From Rhodococcus ruber NBRC 15591 (GTDB lineage Bacteria; Actinomycetota; Actinomycetes; Mycobacteriales; Mycobacteriaceae): a DNA stretch of 64,000 bases. The notes beneath the pieces are model-generated. The model made no database searches and was not told where the DNA came from. It was given only the letters and a program-made list of their open reading frames with translations. The stretch's first letter is position 1. Every line of letters starts with the position of its first letter. The stretch spans positions 62,001-126,000 of the forward strand of contig NZ_BCXE01000002.1 of NCBI RefSeq assembly GCF_001894945.1, in the 5' to 3' direction. Shown piece after piece: positions 15,386 through 23,731 of this stretch. A program made the position numbers and the translations under genes.

Positions 15386-16657
15386 GTGAAGATCAACCTG
15401 TTCCTGCAGGCGCCGTACCGGTACCTGCCCGACGACTTCGAAACCAAGCACGAGTCGGTGTGCAGCATCCCGTACTCGCTGGTCACCCGCGACGGGATGT
15501 ACTCCTCGATCCGGGACTTCATGGACGAGCTCATGCTCGGCGCCCGCAGCGGCTACGACGGCGTCGCCGTCACCGAACACGGTCAGAGCAGCTACGACAT
15601 GGTGCCCAACCCGGATCTGATCTCGAGCGCCCTGGCCTACATGACCGAAGCCGAAGGACTCGACGTCGCGATCTATCCGATGGGTCGCTCGCTCGGTAAG
15701 GCCCGCGAACCCCTCAGGGCCGCCGAGGAATACGCGATGATCGACGTGATGAGCGGCGGCCGCCTGGTCGCCGGACTGACCGTGGGACTGAGCTACGACG
15801 CCAACATCAACAACGGCGTTCCACCCATCGAGGTCCGTCCCAGATTCGACGAGAATCTGGAACTGGTGCTGCGCGCCTGGCGCGAGCAGGAACCGTTCGC
15901 CTGGAATGGTCGCTACACCCAGTACCCGATGGTGAACATGTGGCCGCGCCCGCTGCAGGAGAACGTGCCGGTGTGGATCACCGGCATCGGTAACCCGCGC
16001 ACCATGCGGATGTGCTTCGACCGGGGTTTCGGATTCAACTATCTGAGTTGGTTCGGCGCCAAGCTGACCGGCAAACGAATCTTCGATCGCATGTGGGAAC
16101 AGGCAGACGAATCCGGTGTCGCCCGCAATCCCTACCGCATCGGATTCCTGCAGACCATCGCCGTCGCCGAGACCGACGAACGCGCGGAGGTCGAATACGG
16201 CCCCCATGCGGAGTATGCCTTCCGCAAGGGATTGGGCTCGATCCCGATCGAAAAGCTCGGCCTGCCCGGGGCCATCGACATCAACGGCGTCAAGGCCCTC
16301 ATCAAGGATCCCGGTGACTTCGGCCTGTACCACCGCATGCGCACCGCCACCTTCCGCGACCTGGTCGACGCGGGTGTCGTCGTGGTCGGCAGCCCCGACA
16401 CCGTAGCCGAACAGCTGCTCGCCTTCTGCCGCGAATACGGCATCGGAAATCTGCACGCCATGCTCGGATTCGGCTCGCTGCCTCGGAACCTGGTGATGAA
16501 GAACATCCAACTGTTCGCCGAAGAGGTGCTGCCGCGGCTGCGCACGCTGTGGTCCGACACCGACCACGAACATCACTGGTGGCCGAGCCGACTCGGCGGC
16601 ACCCCCATCGCCTACGACACCATCGCCACCACGAAGGCAGGAGCGAACGCACGATGA
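15386..16657 (+). CDS. luciferase-like (LLM) flavin-dependent monooxygenase
   Basis: The 423-residue protein (GTG 15386 after GGAGGAG) has the bacterial luciferase TIM-barrel pattern. It starts MKINLFLQAPYR, has FDGVAVTEH-like YDGVAVTEHGQSS at strand 2, and has the conserved LDVMSGGR-like block IDVMSGGRLVAGLTVG near 130-145. The C-terminus carries the AGTPE-like VVGSPDTVAEQLLAFCREYG. Such enzymes use reduced FMN supplied by a partner reductase; a flavin reductase gene lies two genes downstream. The substrate is unknown. Because it forms a tight operon with a hydrolase and a reductase under a LysR regulator, it probably oxygenates and opens a ring or cleaves a C-heteroatom bond. Confidence 0.88.
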   Translation: MKINLFLQAPYRYLPDDFETKHESVCSIPYSLVTRDGMYSSIRDFMDELMLGARSGYDGVAVTEHGQSSYDMVPNPDLISSALAYMTEAEGLDVAIYPMGRSLGKAREPLRAAEEYAMIDVMSGGRLVAGLTVGLSYDANINNGVPPIEVRPRFDENLELVLRAWREQEPFAWNGRYTQYPMVNMWPRPLQENVPVWITGIGNPRTMRMCFDRGFGFNYLSWFGAKLTGKRIFDRMWEQADESGVARNPYRIGFLQTIAVAETDERAEVEYGPHAEYAFRKGLGSIPIEKLGLPGAIDINGVKALIKDPGDFGLYHRMRTATFRDLVDAGVVVVGSPDTVAEQLLAFCREYGIGNLHAMLGFGSLPRNLVMKNIQLFAEEVLPRLRTLWSDTDHEHHWWPSRLGGTPIAYDTIATTKAGANAR

Positions 16658-17457
16658 GCACCACCCCCACCATCACCGAGCAGACCGTCGACGTCTGGGG
16701 CGGCCGACTGACCCTCACCGTCAAGGTCGCCGGCGCCGGCGCACCGCTGCTGTATCTGCATCCGGCCGCCGGCCTGGCGTGGGATCCGTTCCTGACCCAT
16801 CTGGCCTCCCGGTATACCGTCTACGCCCCCGAATTCCCCGGCACCAGCGAGGGCAACCCGTACGCGATCCACACCATCGACACCCTCAGCGACATGGTGC
16901 TGGCCTACGAGGAACTGATCCGCACCCTCGGGCTCGAGCGCCCCGTGGTGGTCGGGCAGTCCTTCGGCGGCATGCTCGCCGCCGAACTCGCCGCCGCCTT
17001 CCCCACCCTGCCCGACAAGCTGGTCCTGCTCGACCCGATCGGATTGTGGACCGAACAAGCCCCGGTCGCGAACTGGATCGCCACACCCCCCGACCAACTA
17101 CCGGCCCTGCTGTTCCACGATCCGGCAAGCCCGGCCGCCCAGGCGATGCTCGCGCCGACCGAGGACATCGAACAGCAGCAGGCTGCCGCCGCCGCGATGG
17201 TGTGGGCGTTCGGTTGCACCGGCAAATTCGCCTGGCCGATCCCCGACCGCGGACTGCGTCACCGCCTGCACCGCATCACCGCGCCCACCCTGATCGTGTG
17301 GGGCCGCAACGACAGGCTCGTCTCGGTGACCTACGCCGAACAGTTCCGCAAGCTCGTCGCCGACAGCACCGTCACCATCATCGACGACTGCGGCCACATC
17401 CCCCAGGTGGAAAAGCTCGACGAGACCGTCGAAGCCGTCGACAAATTCCTCCTCTGA
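16654..17457 (+). CDS. alpha/beta hydrolase of the LLM monooxygenase operon
   Basis: This 267-residue protein overlaps the monooxygenase stop by four bases (ATGA), so the two are co-translated. It has the alpha/beta hydrolase elements: LYLHPAAG oxyanion loop, nucleophile S103 in GQSFGG, acid in VWGRNDRLV and base in DDCGHIPQVE. It probably hydrolyses the product of the monooxygenase, such as an ester, lactone or carbamate. The situation is comparable to RutD next to RutA in pyrimidine breakdown. Confidence 0.88.
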   Translation: MSTTPTITEQTVDVWGGRLTLTVKVAGAGAPLLYLHPAAGLAWDPFLTHLASRYTVYAPEFPGTSEGNPYAIHTIDTLSDMVLAYEELIRTLGLERPVVVGQSFGGMLAAELAAAFPTLPDKLVLLDPIGLWTEQAPVANWIATPPDQLPALLFHDPASPAAQAMLAPTEDIEQQQAAAAAMVWAFGCTGKFAWPIPDRGLRHRLHRITAPTLIVWGRNDRLVSVTYAEQFRKLVADSTVTIIDDCGHIPQVEKLDETVEAVDKFLL

Positions 17458-17514
17458 CCCGAGCAGGCACCGATGCCCTTCCGACCGGGTCCCCGACACA
17501 CCAGGAGACCGACC

Positions 17515-18063
17515 ATGCCCACTACGCTGCAACACACCCCACTCGATACCCGGCCGCACGACGAGCACGCCCTCGAAGTCGATGCGGCCACGATCCGGCG
17601 GGCTATGGGCCGCGTGCCCACCTCGGTTGCCGTCGTCACCGCCCTGTGCGACGGGGAACCGGTCGGCATGACCATCGGCTCGCTGACCTCGGTCTCCCTC
17701 GATCCTCCTCTGGTGGCGTTCTTCGCCTTCTCCGGCTCGTCGACATTCGCCGAACTCCGGCGGTGCCGACAATTCTGTGTCAACGTCCTCGCCGAGGACC
17801 AGGCCGAGATCTGTCACGGTTTCGCCCGGCTCGACGGCGCGAAGTTCGACCTCGGACAGTGGGAGTATCACCACGGGATCCCCACCATCCACGGCGCCGT
17901 CGCCACGGTGCTGTGCGAACAAGACCACGTCTTCGAAGCCGGCGACCATCTCGGCATGATCGGCCGCGTCACCGAGGTCGAATTCAGCGACAACCGGCCT
18001 TTGGTGTACTACCGCGGACAAACCTCGCACCTGCACGACCACGGCCACCGGTGCAACCCTTGA
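17515..18063 (+). CDS. flavin reductase (HpaC/RutF-like)
   Basis: The 182-residue protein from ATG 17515 follows an AGGAG site. It has the flavin reductase-like FMN-binding split barrel: MGRVPTSVAVVTAL near the N-terminus, then MTIGSLTSVSLDPPLVAFF and FCVNVLAEDQAEICHGFA. It should reduce FMN or FAD with NAD(P)H for the LLM monooxygenase encoded 0.9 kb upstream. The three genes make a complete two-component oxygenase operon. The longer start at 17473 has no ribosome site. Confidence 0.9.
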   Translation: MPTTLQHTPLDTRPHDEHALEVDAATIRRAMGRVPTSVAVVTALCDGEPVGMTIGSLTSVSLDPPLVAFFAFSGSSTFAELRRCRQFCVNVLAEDQAEICHGFARLDGAKFDLGQWEYHHGIPTIHGAVATVLCEQDHVFEAGDHLGMIGRVTEVEFSDNRPLVYYRGQTSHLHDHGHRCNP

Positions 18064-18226
18064 AGTGAAGGTACATCCGACACGCCCACAGTCGGTGACG
18101 GAAGTAGGTGAACGGGAACAGATGAACTCCTGGTGGGTCGGACAGTGCAACTGTCAGGGCCCGCCACGAGTTTCACATGCCGTCCTCGTTCATTGCGCTG
18201 CGCCCGCGTGACGTCACGAAGAGGCC

Positions 18227-18258
18227 GAGGGCCTTCGCAGTCCCCTGCGAAGGCCCTC
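18227..18258. terminator. strong bidirectional terminator hairpin
   Basis: gagggccttcgcag (18227-18240) and ctgcgaaggccctc (18245-18258) form a perfect 14-bp stem with a TCCC loop. It lies between the convergent flavin reductase and zinc alcohol dehydrogenase genes and probably serves both. Confidence 0.8.
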
Positions 18259-18293
18259 AGCCTCACGTCGCCTATCGTCGTCGACTCACCACG

Positions 18294-19403
18294 TCACGGA
18301 ACGCTGATGAAGTTCGTGAAACCGCCGTGCCGTGCAGGCAGGTCGGCGAGGGCTTCGTTGATCTTCTCGAGCGGGAAGGTGTGATGCTCGAAGAAGGACA
18401 GGTCGAGCACGCCGGCGCCGGCGAGGTCAGCCATCTCCTGCGCTTCCGCAGTCGAGAACCACAGGCTTCCCAGAACGCTGATCTGTTGGCACATCAACGA
18501 GAACATATCCAGGCCAGGGCGTTCCATCATACCGCCGATATCGACCGCGACGCCGCCGCGGCGCAGCGTGGCGAGCGCATCGAGGAAGGACTCGGCGGGC
18601 GCACCGGGTCCGAGGGCGTCGATCACGGCGTCGACACCTTCCCCGTTGTTGTGTTCGCGGGTCCAGGCGCGTAGATCACCGGAGCCGGCGGCGAATACGT
18701 GGATGCGGTCGGGCGCGATCGCGCGGACGTCGTCGAGGAGGTCGGCGTTGCGCCCGGTGCCGAAGATTCGGGTGGCCCCCAGGGCCAGAGCGCTCAGGCA
18801 GGTCCCGAGCCCGAGGGTGCCCGAGATCCCGTCGATGAGAACCGTCGATCCCGGTCCGACTCCGGCTTTGCGGAGCGCAGCGTATCCGGTGCCGAGGTAG
18901 CCGAAGCGAGCGGCTTCCTCGAAGCTCACGGTGTCGGGCAACGCGACAAGGTTGCGCTGAGGCGCGGTGAGATACTCCCCGAGACCGCCGTACGGGTAGG
19001 CATCGAAGAGTTTCTGGCCGTCCGGACCGAACGCGAAATATCCCATGAACGTGTAGGAGTCGCAGTTCTGGTCCCGTCCTTGCCGGCATGCACGGCAGGC
19101 ACCGCAGGACAATCCGGGGTTGACGTAGACCCGATCCCCGACGGCGACATCGGTGACGTGGCTGCCGACCGCAGCGACCACACCGGCGGAGTCGAGACCG
19201 AAGACGGCGGGCAGCTTCGGCAGCGGCAGGTACGGGAACCACTCGCTGTAGGTGGCGAGGACGTTGCCGAGGTTCGGGACGACGTTGCATGCCTTGACCT
19301 GGACAAGCACGTCGGTCGGCCGCGGCTCCGGGACGGGGAGCTCCTCGATCCTCATAGGCTGGTTGATCTCGTGCAAGCGGGCAACGCGCATGGTCGACGT
19401 CAT
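18294..19403 (-). CDS. zinc-dependent medium-chain alcohol dehydrogenase
   Basis: The 369-residue protein follows the MDR plan. An N-terminal GroES-like catalytic domain carries the structural zinc loop CGACRACRQGRDQNC (~100-115). A Rossmann domain follows with GISGTLGLGTCLSALALGA. The usual catalytic-zinc Cys near residue 40 is replaced (KACNVVPNLGN, where classical enzymes have GICGTD), and HE is replaced by LDSAG, so catalytic zinc binding is doubtful. It may be an atypical oxidoreductase of the family. It lies 98 bases downstream of the isochorismatase-like gene stop-to-start and is probably co-transcribed with it. Confidence 0.82.
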   Translation of the reverse strand: MTSTMRVARLHEINQPMRIEELPVPEPRPTDVLVQVKACNVVPNLGNVLATYSEWFPYLPLPKLPAVFGLDSAGVVAAVGSHVTDVAVGDRVYVNPGLSCGACRACRQGRDQNCDSYTFMGYFAFGPDGQKLFDAYPYGGLGEYLTAPQRNLVALPDTVSFEEAARFGYLGTGYAALRKAGVGPGSTVLIDGISGTLGLGTCLSALALGATRIFGTGRNADLLDDVRAIAPDRIHVFAAGSGDLRAWTREHNNGEGVDAVIDALGPGAPAESFLDALATLRRGGVAVDIGGMMERPGLDMFSLMCQQISVLGSLWFSTAEAQEMADLAGAGVLDLSFFEHHTFPLEKINEALADLPARHGGFTNFISVP

Positions 19404-19501
19404 GTCGGAGAACTCCTGTAGATCGAATGCTGATGGATGGAAGACACGGCATGCCGCTGTCCCGTGCGAGGGAAGGCGCGGTAGCCGTCGGAGTCGGATC
19501 G

Positions 19502-20119
19502 TCAGACGGACTCGCCGACGGCGACCTCGAGCGCGTCCTGCACGTCGTCGGCGGTCGCGATCTCACCGAGCAGGCTGAGCGAGTTGATGCTGGCTTCGTG
19601 CGCTTCGGGTGTTGCCGCGGAGCAGGTGTCGGCAACGATGACAACGCGGTAGCCGAGATCACTTGCGACGCGCGCGGTTCCCTCGACGGAGACATTCGTG
19701 GCCACACCGGTGAAGAGCAGGGTGGTGATTCCCCGGTCCCGCAGGACCGCGTCGAGGTCGGAGTCGGCGAACCCACCGATCCGCTGGTGCGTGACGACCA
19801 CGTCCTGATCGTGAGGGGCGAGTGGTTCGACAATGTCGGCGAGTTCACTCCCGTCCTTCAGACAGCCGGACTGGACGACGAGACCGAGCAGGGGAGAGTT
19901 GACGTGCAGGTCGGAGTAGTCGGGTTTCCACGCCACGCGGGTATAGACGACGGTGCCGCCGGCGCGGCGCACGGCGTCGTTGACGCCGGCCACACGGTCG
20001 ATGATCTGTCGTTCGGTGACCTGCTGGTGGAAGAAGTCGGCGAAGGCACCGTGTGGACCGACGACGTCGCCTTGACAGTGGACTGCCACGACGGCGGTGG
20101 TGCGGGGATCGAGTTCCAT
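19502..20119 (-). CDS. isochorismatase-like hydrolase with altered catalytic triad
   Basis: The 205-residue protein (ATG 20119 after GAGGAG) has the isochorismatase/cysteine hydrolase fold, with GVATNVSVEGTARVASDLGYRVVIVADTCSA at ~145-175. In the family the nucleophilic Cys sits in the ATNVCV position; here it is Ser. The catalytic Asp in the first strand and the Lys near HQR are also not obvious: AVHCQGD and VVVTHQRIGGF take their places. The fold is clear but classical amidase chemistry is doubtful. Homologous hydrolases (RutB type) act after ring-opening monooxygenases, which fits the island. Confidence 0.8.
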   Translation of the reverse strand: MELDPRTTAVVAVHCQGDVVGPHGAFADFFHQQVTERQIIDRVAGVNDAVRRAGGTVVYTRVAWKPDYSDLHVNSPLLGLVVQSGCLKDGSELADIVEPLAPHDQDVVVTHQRIGGFADSDLDAVLRDRGITTLLFTGVATNVSVEGTARVASDLGYRVVIVADTCSAATPEAHEASINSLSLLGEIATADDVQDALEVAVGESV

Positions 20120-20145
20120 TGAAATCTCCTCTTGAGCATCGGGTG

Positions 20146-20646
20146 TTACGCGGGCTCGAGGCCACGCAGGTACTTGGCCCACACGTCGAGGTAGTGCGGT
20201 TGTTCGGCGGCGTGCGGGTCGCCGAGATGCTGCGGGGCGGCGGCGAGAGAAGCGTCGACGGTGGCGTCGCCGAGTTCGTCGCGGTGGGCGTTCATCAGGC
20301 CGGCGTCGGCGGCCGCCTTGTCGAGCTCGCGCCGGATCACGCCGATCATGTCGGTCTCGGGACCGAGGAAGTCGACAACGGTGTCGGCGTACTCGGCTGC
20401 CTGGGCCAGTCCTCGGGGCCCACCGGCGGCCACCCAGATGGGGATCTGTTCGGCGACGTTGTAGAAGCCGCTCTCCTTGTCGAGGAATTCGACGTCGCAG
20501 GACTGCCCGAGCCAGTGGTGGGTGACGCGACGGCCGGCCGTCGAGTCGCGTGAGACCTCGACGGCATGGGTGAACTCGGAAATCTTGGCGGGGCGGTCGC
20601 CCATCGACCGCAGTGCGTTGTCGGCGGTGCCGATACAGAGTTCCAT
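20146..20646 (-). pseudogene. truncated LLM monooxygenase remnant
   Basis: A 166-residue frame starts at ATG 20646 after AAGGAG. Its N-terminal ~115 residues (MELCIGTADNALRSMG, then VWVAAGGPRGLAQAAEYADTVV) match the middle of luciferase-like oxidoreductases. The N-terminal TIM-barrel strands are absent. After DKAAADAG the sequence jumps to a short tail (HYLDVWAKYLRGLEPA) that resembles a later part of such enzymes. Full-length relatives have about 330-380 residues. It is probably a deletion remnant, though the ribosome site means it may still be translated. Confidence 0.6.
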
Positions 20647-20988
20647 GCGCTTCTCCTTGCTGCGGCCCGCGACGCGGCGGAAACCCCTTCGCCGGTTGCC
20701 GTCACGCTCCTGGCGGCGCGATGCCGAAGGGTCGAGCGGCGGTTGCGTCGGCCGTATATCACCGCTGCATGCTCGGAAGTCCCGTTCCGAGACGGCCCAT
20801 ACGGTTCCAGGGAGCTCGCGTATGGAGGTGGCTACCTGCGAAAACATGGTCACACCTCAAATTGGAATGCTAGCGTGCCAGACCAATGTAACGCACAGTG
20901 ACTCACGCCACAAGTACTAGAATGCGAGTGGCGTGAGTAGCTTGTTGACGAGGAGATCCATGACCGGACCACTGAGGGAGCGTGACCG
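20647..20988. other. divergent intergenic region with a candidate GntR site
   Basis: This 342-base gap lies between the LLM remnant and the GntR gene and contains no convincing gene. The right part is AT-rich and holds the motif at 20863-20873 that recurs upstream of the transporter gene. Confidence 0.5.
20863..20873 (+). promoter_or_regulatory. candidate GntR operator half-site TGGAATGCTAG
   Basis: The 11-base sequence TGGAATGCTAG occurs here and, inverted, at 22192-22202 upstream of the MHS transporter gene. Both copies lie in short AT-rich promoter-like stretches. The 11-base match in two regulatory regions flanking the FCD-GntR gene suggests its binding site. Confidence 0.5.
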
Positions 20989-21723
20989 ATGAGTATCGCC
21001 TCTTCGAGAACCCACGAGGGAAGCGAGTCCGCCGCGCTGCTTGCCAGTGCCCGCACCTCCGGCGCCCGGCTGTCCGCCGCCCTGTACGACGTCATCAAGA
21101 CTCGTCTGATGGAAGGGCACTACGCGGCCGGGGAGAAGATCGTCGTCGAGGCGATCCGCCAGGAATTCGGGGTCAGCAAGCAACCGATCATGGACGCCCT
21201 GCGGCGACTGTCGAGCGAGAAGCTCGTGCACATCGTGCCGCAAGTCGGCTGCGAGGTCGTCTCCTACAGCCCCCGCGAAGTCGAAGATTTCTACATGCTC
21301 TTCGGCGGGTTCGAGGGGGCGATCGCCGCGGTGGCCGCCACTCGCCGTACCGAGGCCCAACTGTTGGAGCTGGATCTGATCTCGAGCCGGGTCGACGCAC
21401 TGATCACCTCGTCCGATCCTGAGGTGCGCGCTCGCGGCTACCGGGCACACAACCGGGAGTTCCATGCCACCATCCACGCGATGGCCCACTCCCGGATCAT
21501 GGCCGAGACGAGTCAACGGATGTGGGACCTGTCGGATTTCCTCATCAACACCACCGGAATCACCAACCCCCTGGCGAGCGCGCTGTCCGAACGGCAACAC
21601 GACCACCGTGAGATCACAGAAGCGATCCGCGATCGGGACGCGAGCGCGGCGCGGGCAGCGATGGAACGTCACATCGTCGGGACGATCTCGGTCATCCGCG
21701 ACGAGGCCGGCACCGGGCACTGA
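20989..21723 (+). CDS. GntR-family regulator, FCD type
   Basis: This 244-residue protein has the N-terminal winged HTH of GntR regulators (IVVEAIRQEFGVSKQPIMDALRRLSSEKLV, ~45-75) and a C-terminal all-helical FCD ligand domain (~100-230). The FCD metal/ligand residues appear in YRAHNREFHATIHAMA and in ERQHDHREITEAIRD...MERHI. FCD regulators sense carboxylic acids or aromatic intermediates. It probably controls the downstream transporter and meta-cleavage genes; shared motifs at 20863 and 22192 support this. Confidence 0.92.
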   Translation: MSIASSRTHEGSESAALLASARTSGARLSAALYDVIKTRLMEGHYAAGEKIVVEAIRQEFGVSKQPIMDALRRLSSEKLVHIVPQVGCEVVSYSPREVEDFYMLFGGFEGAIAAVAATRRTEAQLLELDLISSRVDALITSSDPEVRARGYRAHNREFHATIHAMAHSRIMAETSQRMWDLSDFLINTTGITNPLASALSERQHDHREITEAIRDRDASAARAAMERHIVGTISVIRDEAGTGH

Positions 21724-22240
21724 GCCCGCGCCCGCCGCTGCAGGCGGCGAGGACCGTGCGCATGAGCGCGGACGACGTCGCCCGCCGAGAACCCTGCCCT
21801 CCCCCGGTGCCCCCGCCTCGGGCAGGTACGTGCGGCAGGAGTAGGCGTCGTCGCCGGCGATCCCGAGCCTGCGCAGCCGCTCCGTAGGGGTCCGACGCGC
21901 GTGCAGAACGGCCGGATCCCGCTTCTCCCCCCTGCATGGACGGAGCCGCGCCGAGCCCGGCATCGCCCATCGCACAACCGAATTCGACTCTCCTGTCGAC
22001 GAGGTTCGTCGTGCGGCACGGTTGATCGAGGTCAAGACCTCGCAGTCGCCTTCCCGACCCTCCCCCGGATCGACCGGCCCGATCGTCGCGAGCGACCGGC
22101 CGGGACGGAGTCCCTACCACCCCCGATACTCCGCGCCCGAATCGAGACTTGCGTCACTCCTCGTCGAGAGGCTACCTTGACTGCTAGACGACTAGCATTC
22201 CAGTTGCGGCACGCCGCAGCCTCACCGGAAAGGAGCGGCC
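21724..22240. other. 516-base region without a clear gene
   Basis: Open frames in this stretch on either strand have no ribosome site and arginine-rich translations. One minus-strand frame contains short protein-like pieces, so it may be an old gene remnant, but I cannot name it. The last 70 bases hold the promoter and operator of the transporter operon. Confidence 0.45.
22182..22202. promoter_or_regulatory. operator-like dyad upstream of the transporter operon
   Basis: TGCTAG-acga-CTAGCA is a perfect 6-bp dyad at 22182-22197. It continues into the shared 11-mer (CTAGCATTCCA, 22192-22202) also seen at 20863-20873. It lies about 40 bases before the first translated ORF of the operon and is the best candidate for the GntR-binding site. 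Confidence 0.6.
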
Positions 22241-22312
22241 ATGTCGACCGTCTCTTCCTCGACCCGCCCGACTCCCGCGGCGCTCCGCTGGACGGGAGCG
22301 ATCCTGCCGTGA
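22241..22312 (+). CDS. 23-codon leader ORF coupled to the MHS transporter
   Basis: An ATG at 22241 follows an excellent AAAGGAG site and opens a 23-codon frame (MSTVSSSTRPTPAALRWTGA followed by ILP). Its TGA overlaps the GTG start of the transporter by four bases (GTGA at 22309-22312). The transporter start itself has only a weak upstream purine stretch. The short peptide is not recognisable. Its likely role is translational coupling of the transporter. It could instead be the leftover start of a longer gene. Confidence 0.55.
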   Translation: MSTVSSSTRPTPAALRWTGAILP

Positions 22313-23727
22313 CAACCTCACCCTCCATCCCGGCGAAGCACACCAGTCCGATGCGCGTCGCGCTGGCAAGCTTCATCGGCACCACCGTCGAGTACTACGA
22401 CTTCTTCATCTACGGCACCGCGGCCGCGTTGGTGTTTCCGAAACTGTTCTTCCCCGACGTCTCCCCTGCGATCGGGATCCTGTTGTCGTTCGCCACTTTC
22501 GGTGTCGGATTCTTCGCACGCCCCCTCGGCGGCATAGTCTTCGGTCACTTCGGTGACCGAGTCGGCCGCAAGAAGATGCTGGTGATCTCCCTGGTCGGCA
22601 TGGGCGCAGCGACCATGCTCATGGGCATGATGCCGACGTACGCGCAGATCGGTGTCGCCGCCCCGATCCTGCTGACAGTCCTGCGGTTGGTGCAGGGCTT
22701 CGCGGTCGGTGGCGAATGGGGCGGCGCCACCTTGATGGCGGTCGAGCACGCTCCGAGCAGGAGGAAGGGGTTCTTCGGCTCGTTCTCCCAGATGGGGGCA
22801 CCTGCCGGTACCAGCATCGCCACGCTGGCGTTCTTCGTGGTGTCCCAGCTCCCCGATGAGCAGTTCCTGTCCTGGGGATGGCGACTGCCCTTTCTTTTCA
22901 GCGCGGTCCTGATCGTCGTCGGGTTGTTCATCCGCCTGTCGCTGTCCGAGAGTCCCGATTTCGCGGCGGTCAGAGAACGCAGCGCGGTGGTGCGGATGCC
23001 GATCGCCGAGGCATTCCGTAAGCACTGGAAGGAGATCCTGCTCGTCGCGGGCACCTATCTGTCCCAGGGCGTGTTCGCCTATATCTGCATGGCGTACCTG
23101 GTCTCGTACGGCACCACCGTCGCCGGGATCAGCAGGACCTCGGCTCTCGCCGGCGTCTTCGTCGCAGGCCTGGTCGCGGTGGTGCTCTATCCCGTGTTCG
23201 GGGCGCTGTCGGACACGTTCGGCCGCAAGACGTTGTACCTCACCGGCGCCGTGCTGATGGGTGTGACGATCGGTCCCGCGTTCGCGCTGATCAACACCGG
23301 CAATCCGTGGTTGTTCCTGCTCGCCCAGGTGCTGGTGTTCGGCATCGCCATGGCGCCGGCCGCCGGTGTCACCGGGTCGCTGTTCACCATGATCTTCGAC
23401 GCGGACGTCCGCTACAGCGGGGTCTCCGTCGGCTACACCCTGTCACAGATCCTGGGCTCCGCGTTCGCCCCGACCATCGCCGCCGCCCTCTACACCGCTA
23501 CCGGATCGAGCGATGCGATCGTCACGTACCTGCTGATCGTCTCCGCCGTCTCGATCTTCTCGGTAGTCCTCCTGCCGGGCGGATGGGGACGCAACGGTGC
23601 TGCACGACAACTGGTTCGAGATCGAGCAACCTCCACCCCGAATACCCGCCCGGACACCGCAACGGCTACGGCCCCGACGGCTGCGGACACGGATTCCGCA
23701 GAACCGCTGCGCGTCCTCGACAAGTGA
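22309..23727 (+). CDS. MHS-family metabolite:proton symporter
   Basis: From GTG 22309 the protein has 472 residues with 12 predicted membrane helices. It shows the MHS signatures: SFIGTTVEYYDFFIYGTAAAL in helix 1, then FGHFGDRVGRKKMLVISL in the 2-3 loop, and the GGEWGGA motif. MHS proteins import organic acids such as shikimate, proline/betaine, alpha-ketoglutarate or aromatic acids. It lies four bases upstream of the FAD hydroxylase gene, so it probably imports the substrate of that pathway. The C-terminal ~40 residues are Thr/Pro/Asp-rich and unusual for the family. Confidence 0.9.
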   Translation: MTTSPSIPAKHTSPMRVALASFIGTTVEYYDFFIYGTAAALVFPKLFFPDVSPAIGILLSFATFGVGFFARPLGGIVFGHFGDRVGRKKMLVISLVGMGAATMLMGMMPTYAQIGVAAPILLTVLRLVQGFAVGGEWGGATLMAVEHAPSRRKGFFGSFSQMGAPAGTSIATLAFFVVSQLPDEQFLSWGWRLPFLFSAVLIVVGLFIRLSLSESPDFAAVRERSAVVRMPIAEAFRKHWKEILLVAGTYLSQGVFAYICMAYLVSYGTTVAGISRTSALAGVFVAGLVAVVLYPVFGALSDTFGRKTLYLTGAVLMGVTIGPAFALINTGNPWLFLLAQVLVFGIAMAPAAGVTGSLFTMIFDADVRYSGVSVGYTLSQILGSAFAPTIAAALYTATGSSDAIVTYLLIVSAVSIFSVVLLPGGWGRNGAARQLVRDRATSTPNTRPDTATATAPTAADTDSAEPLRVLDK

Positions 23728-23731
23728 AGTG

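Noticed and set aside
21692..22120. Minus-strand frame in the gap after the GntR gene
   Set aside because: It has partly protein-like pieces but no ribosome site or recognisable domain, and the composition is typical of non-coding high-GC DNA.
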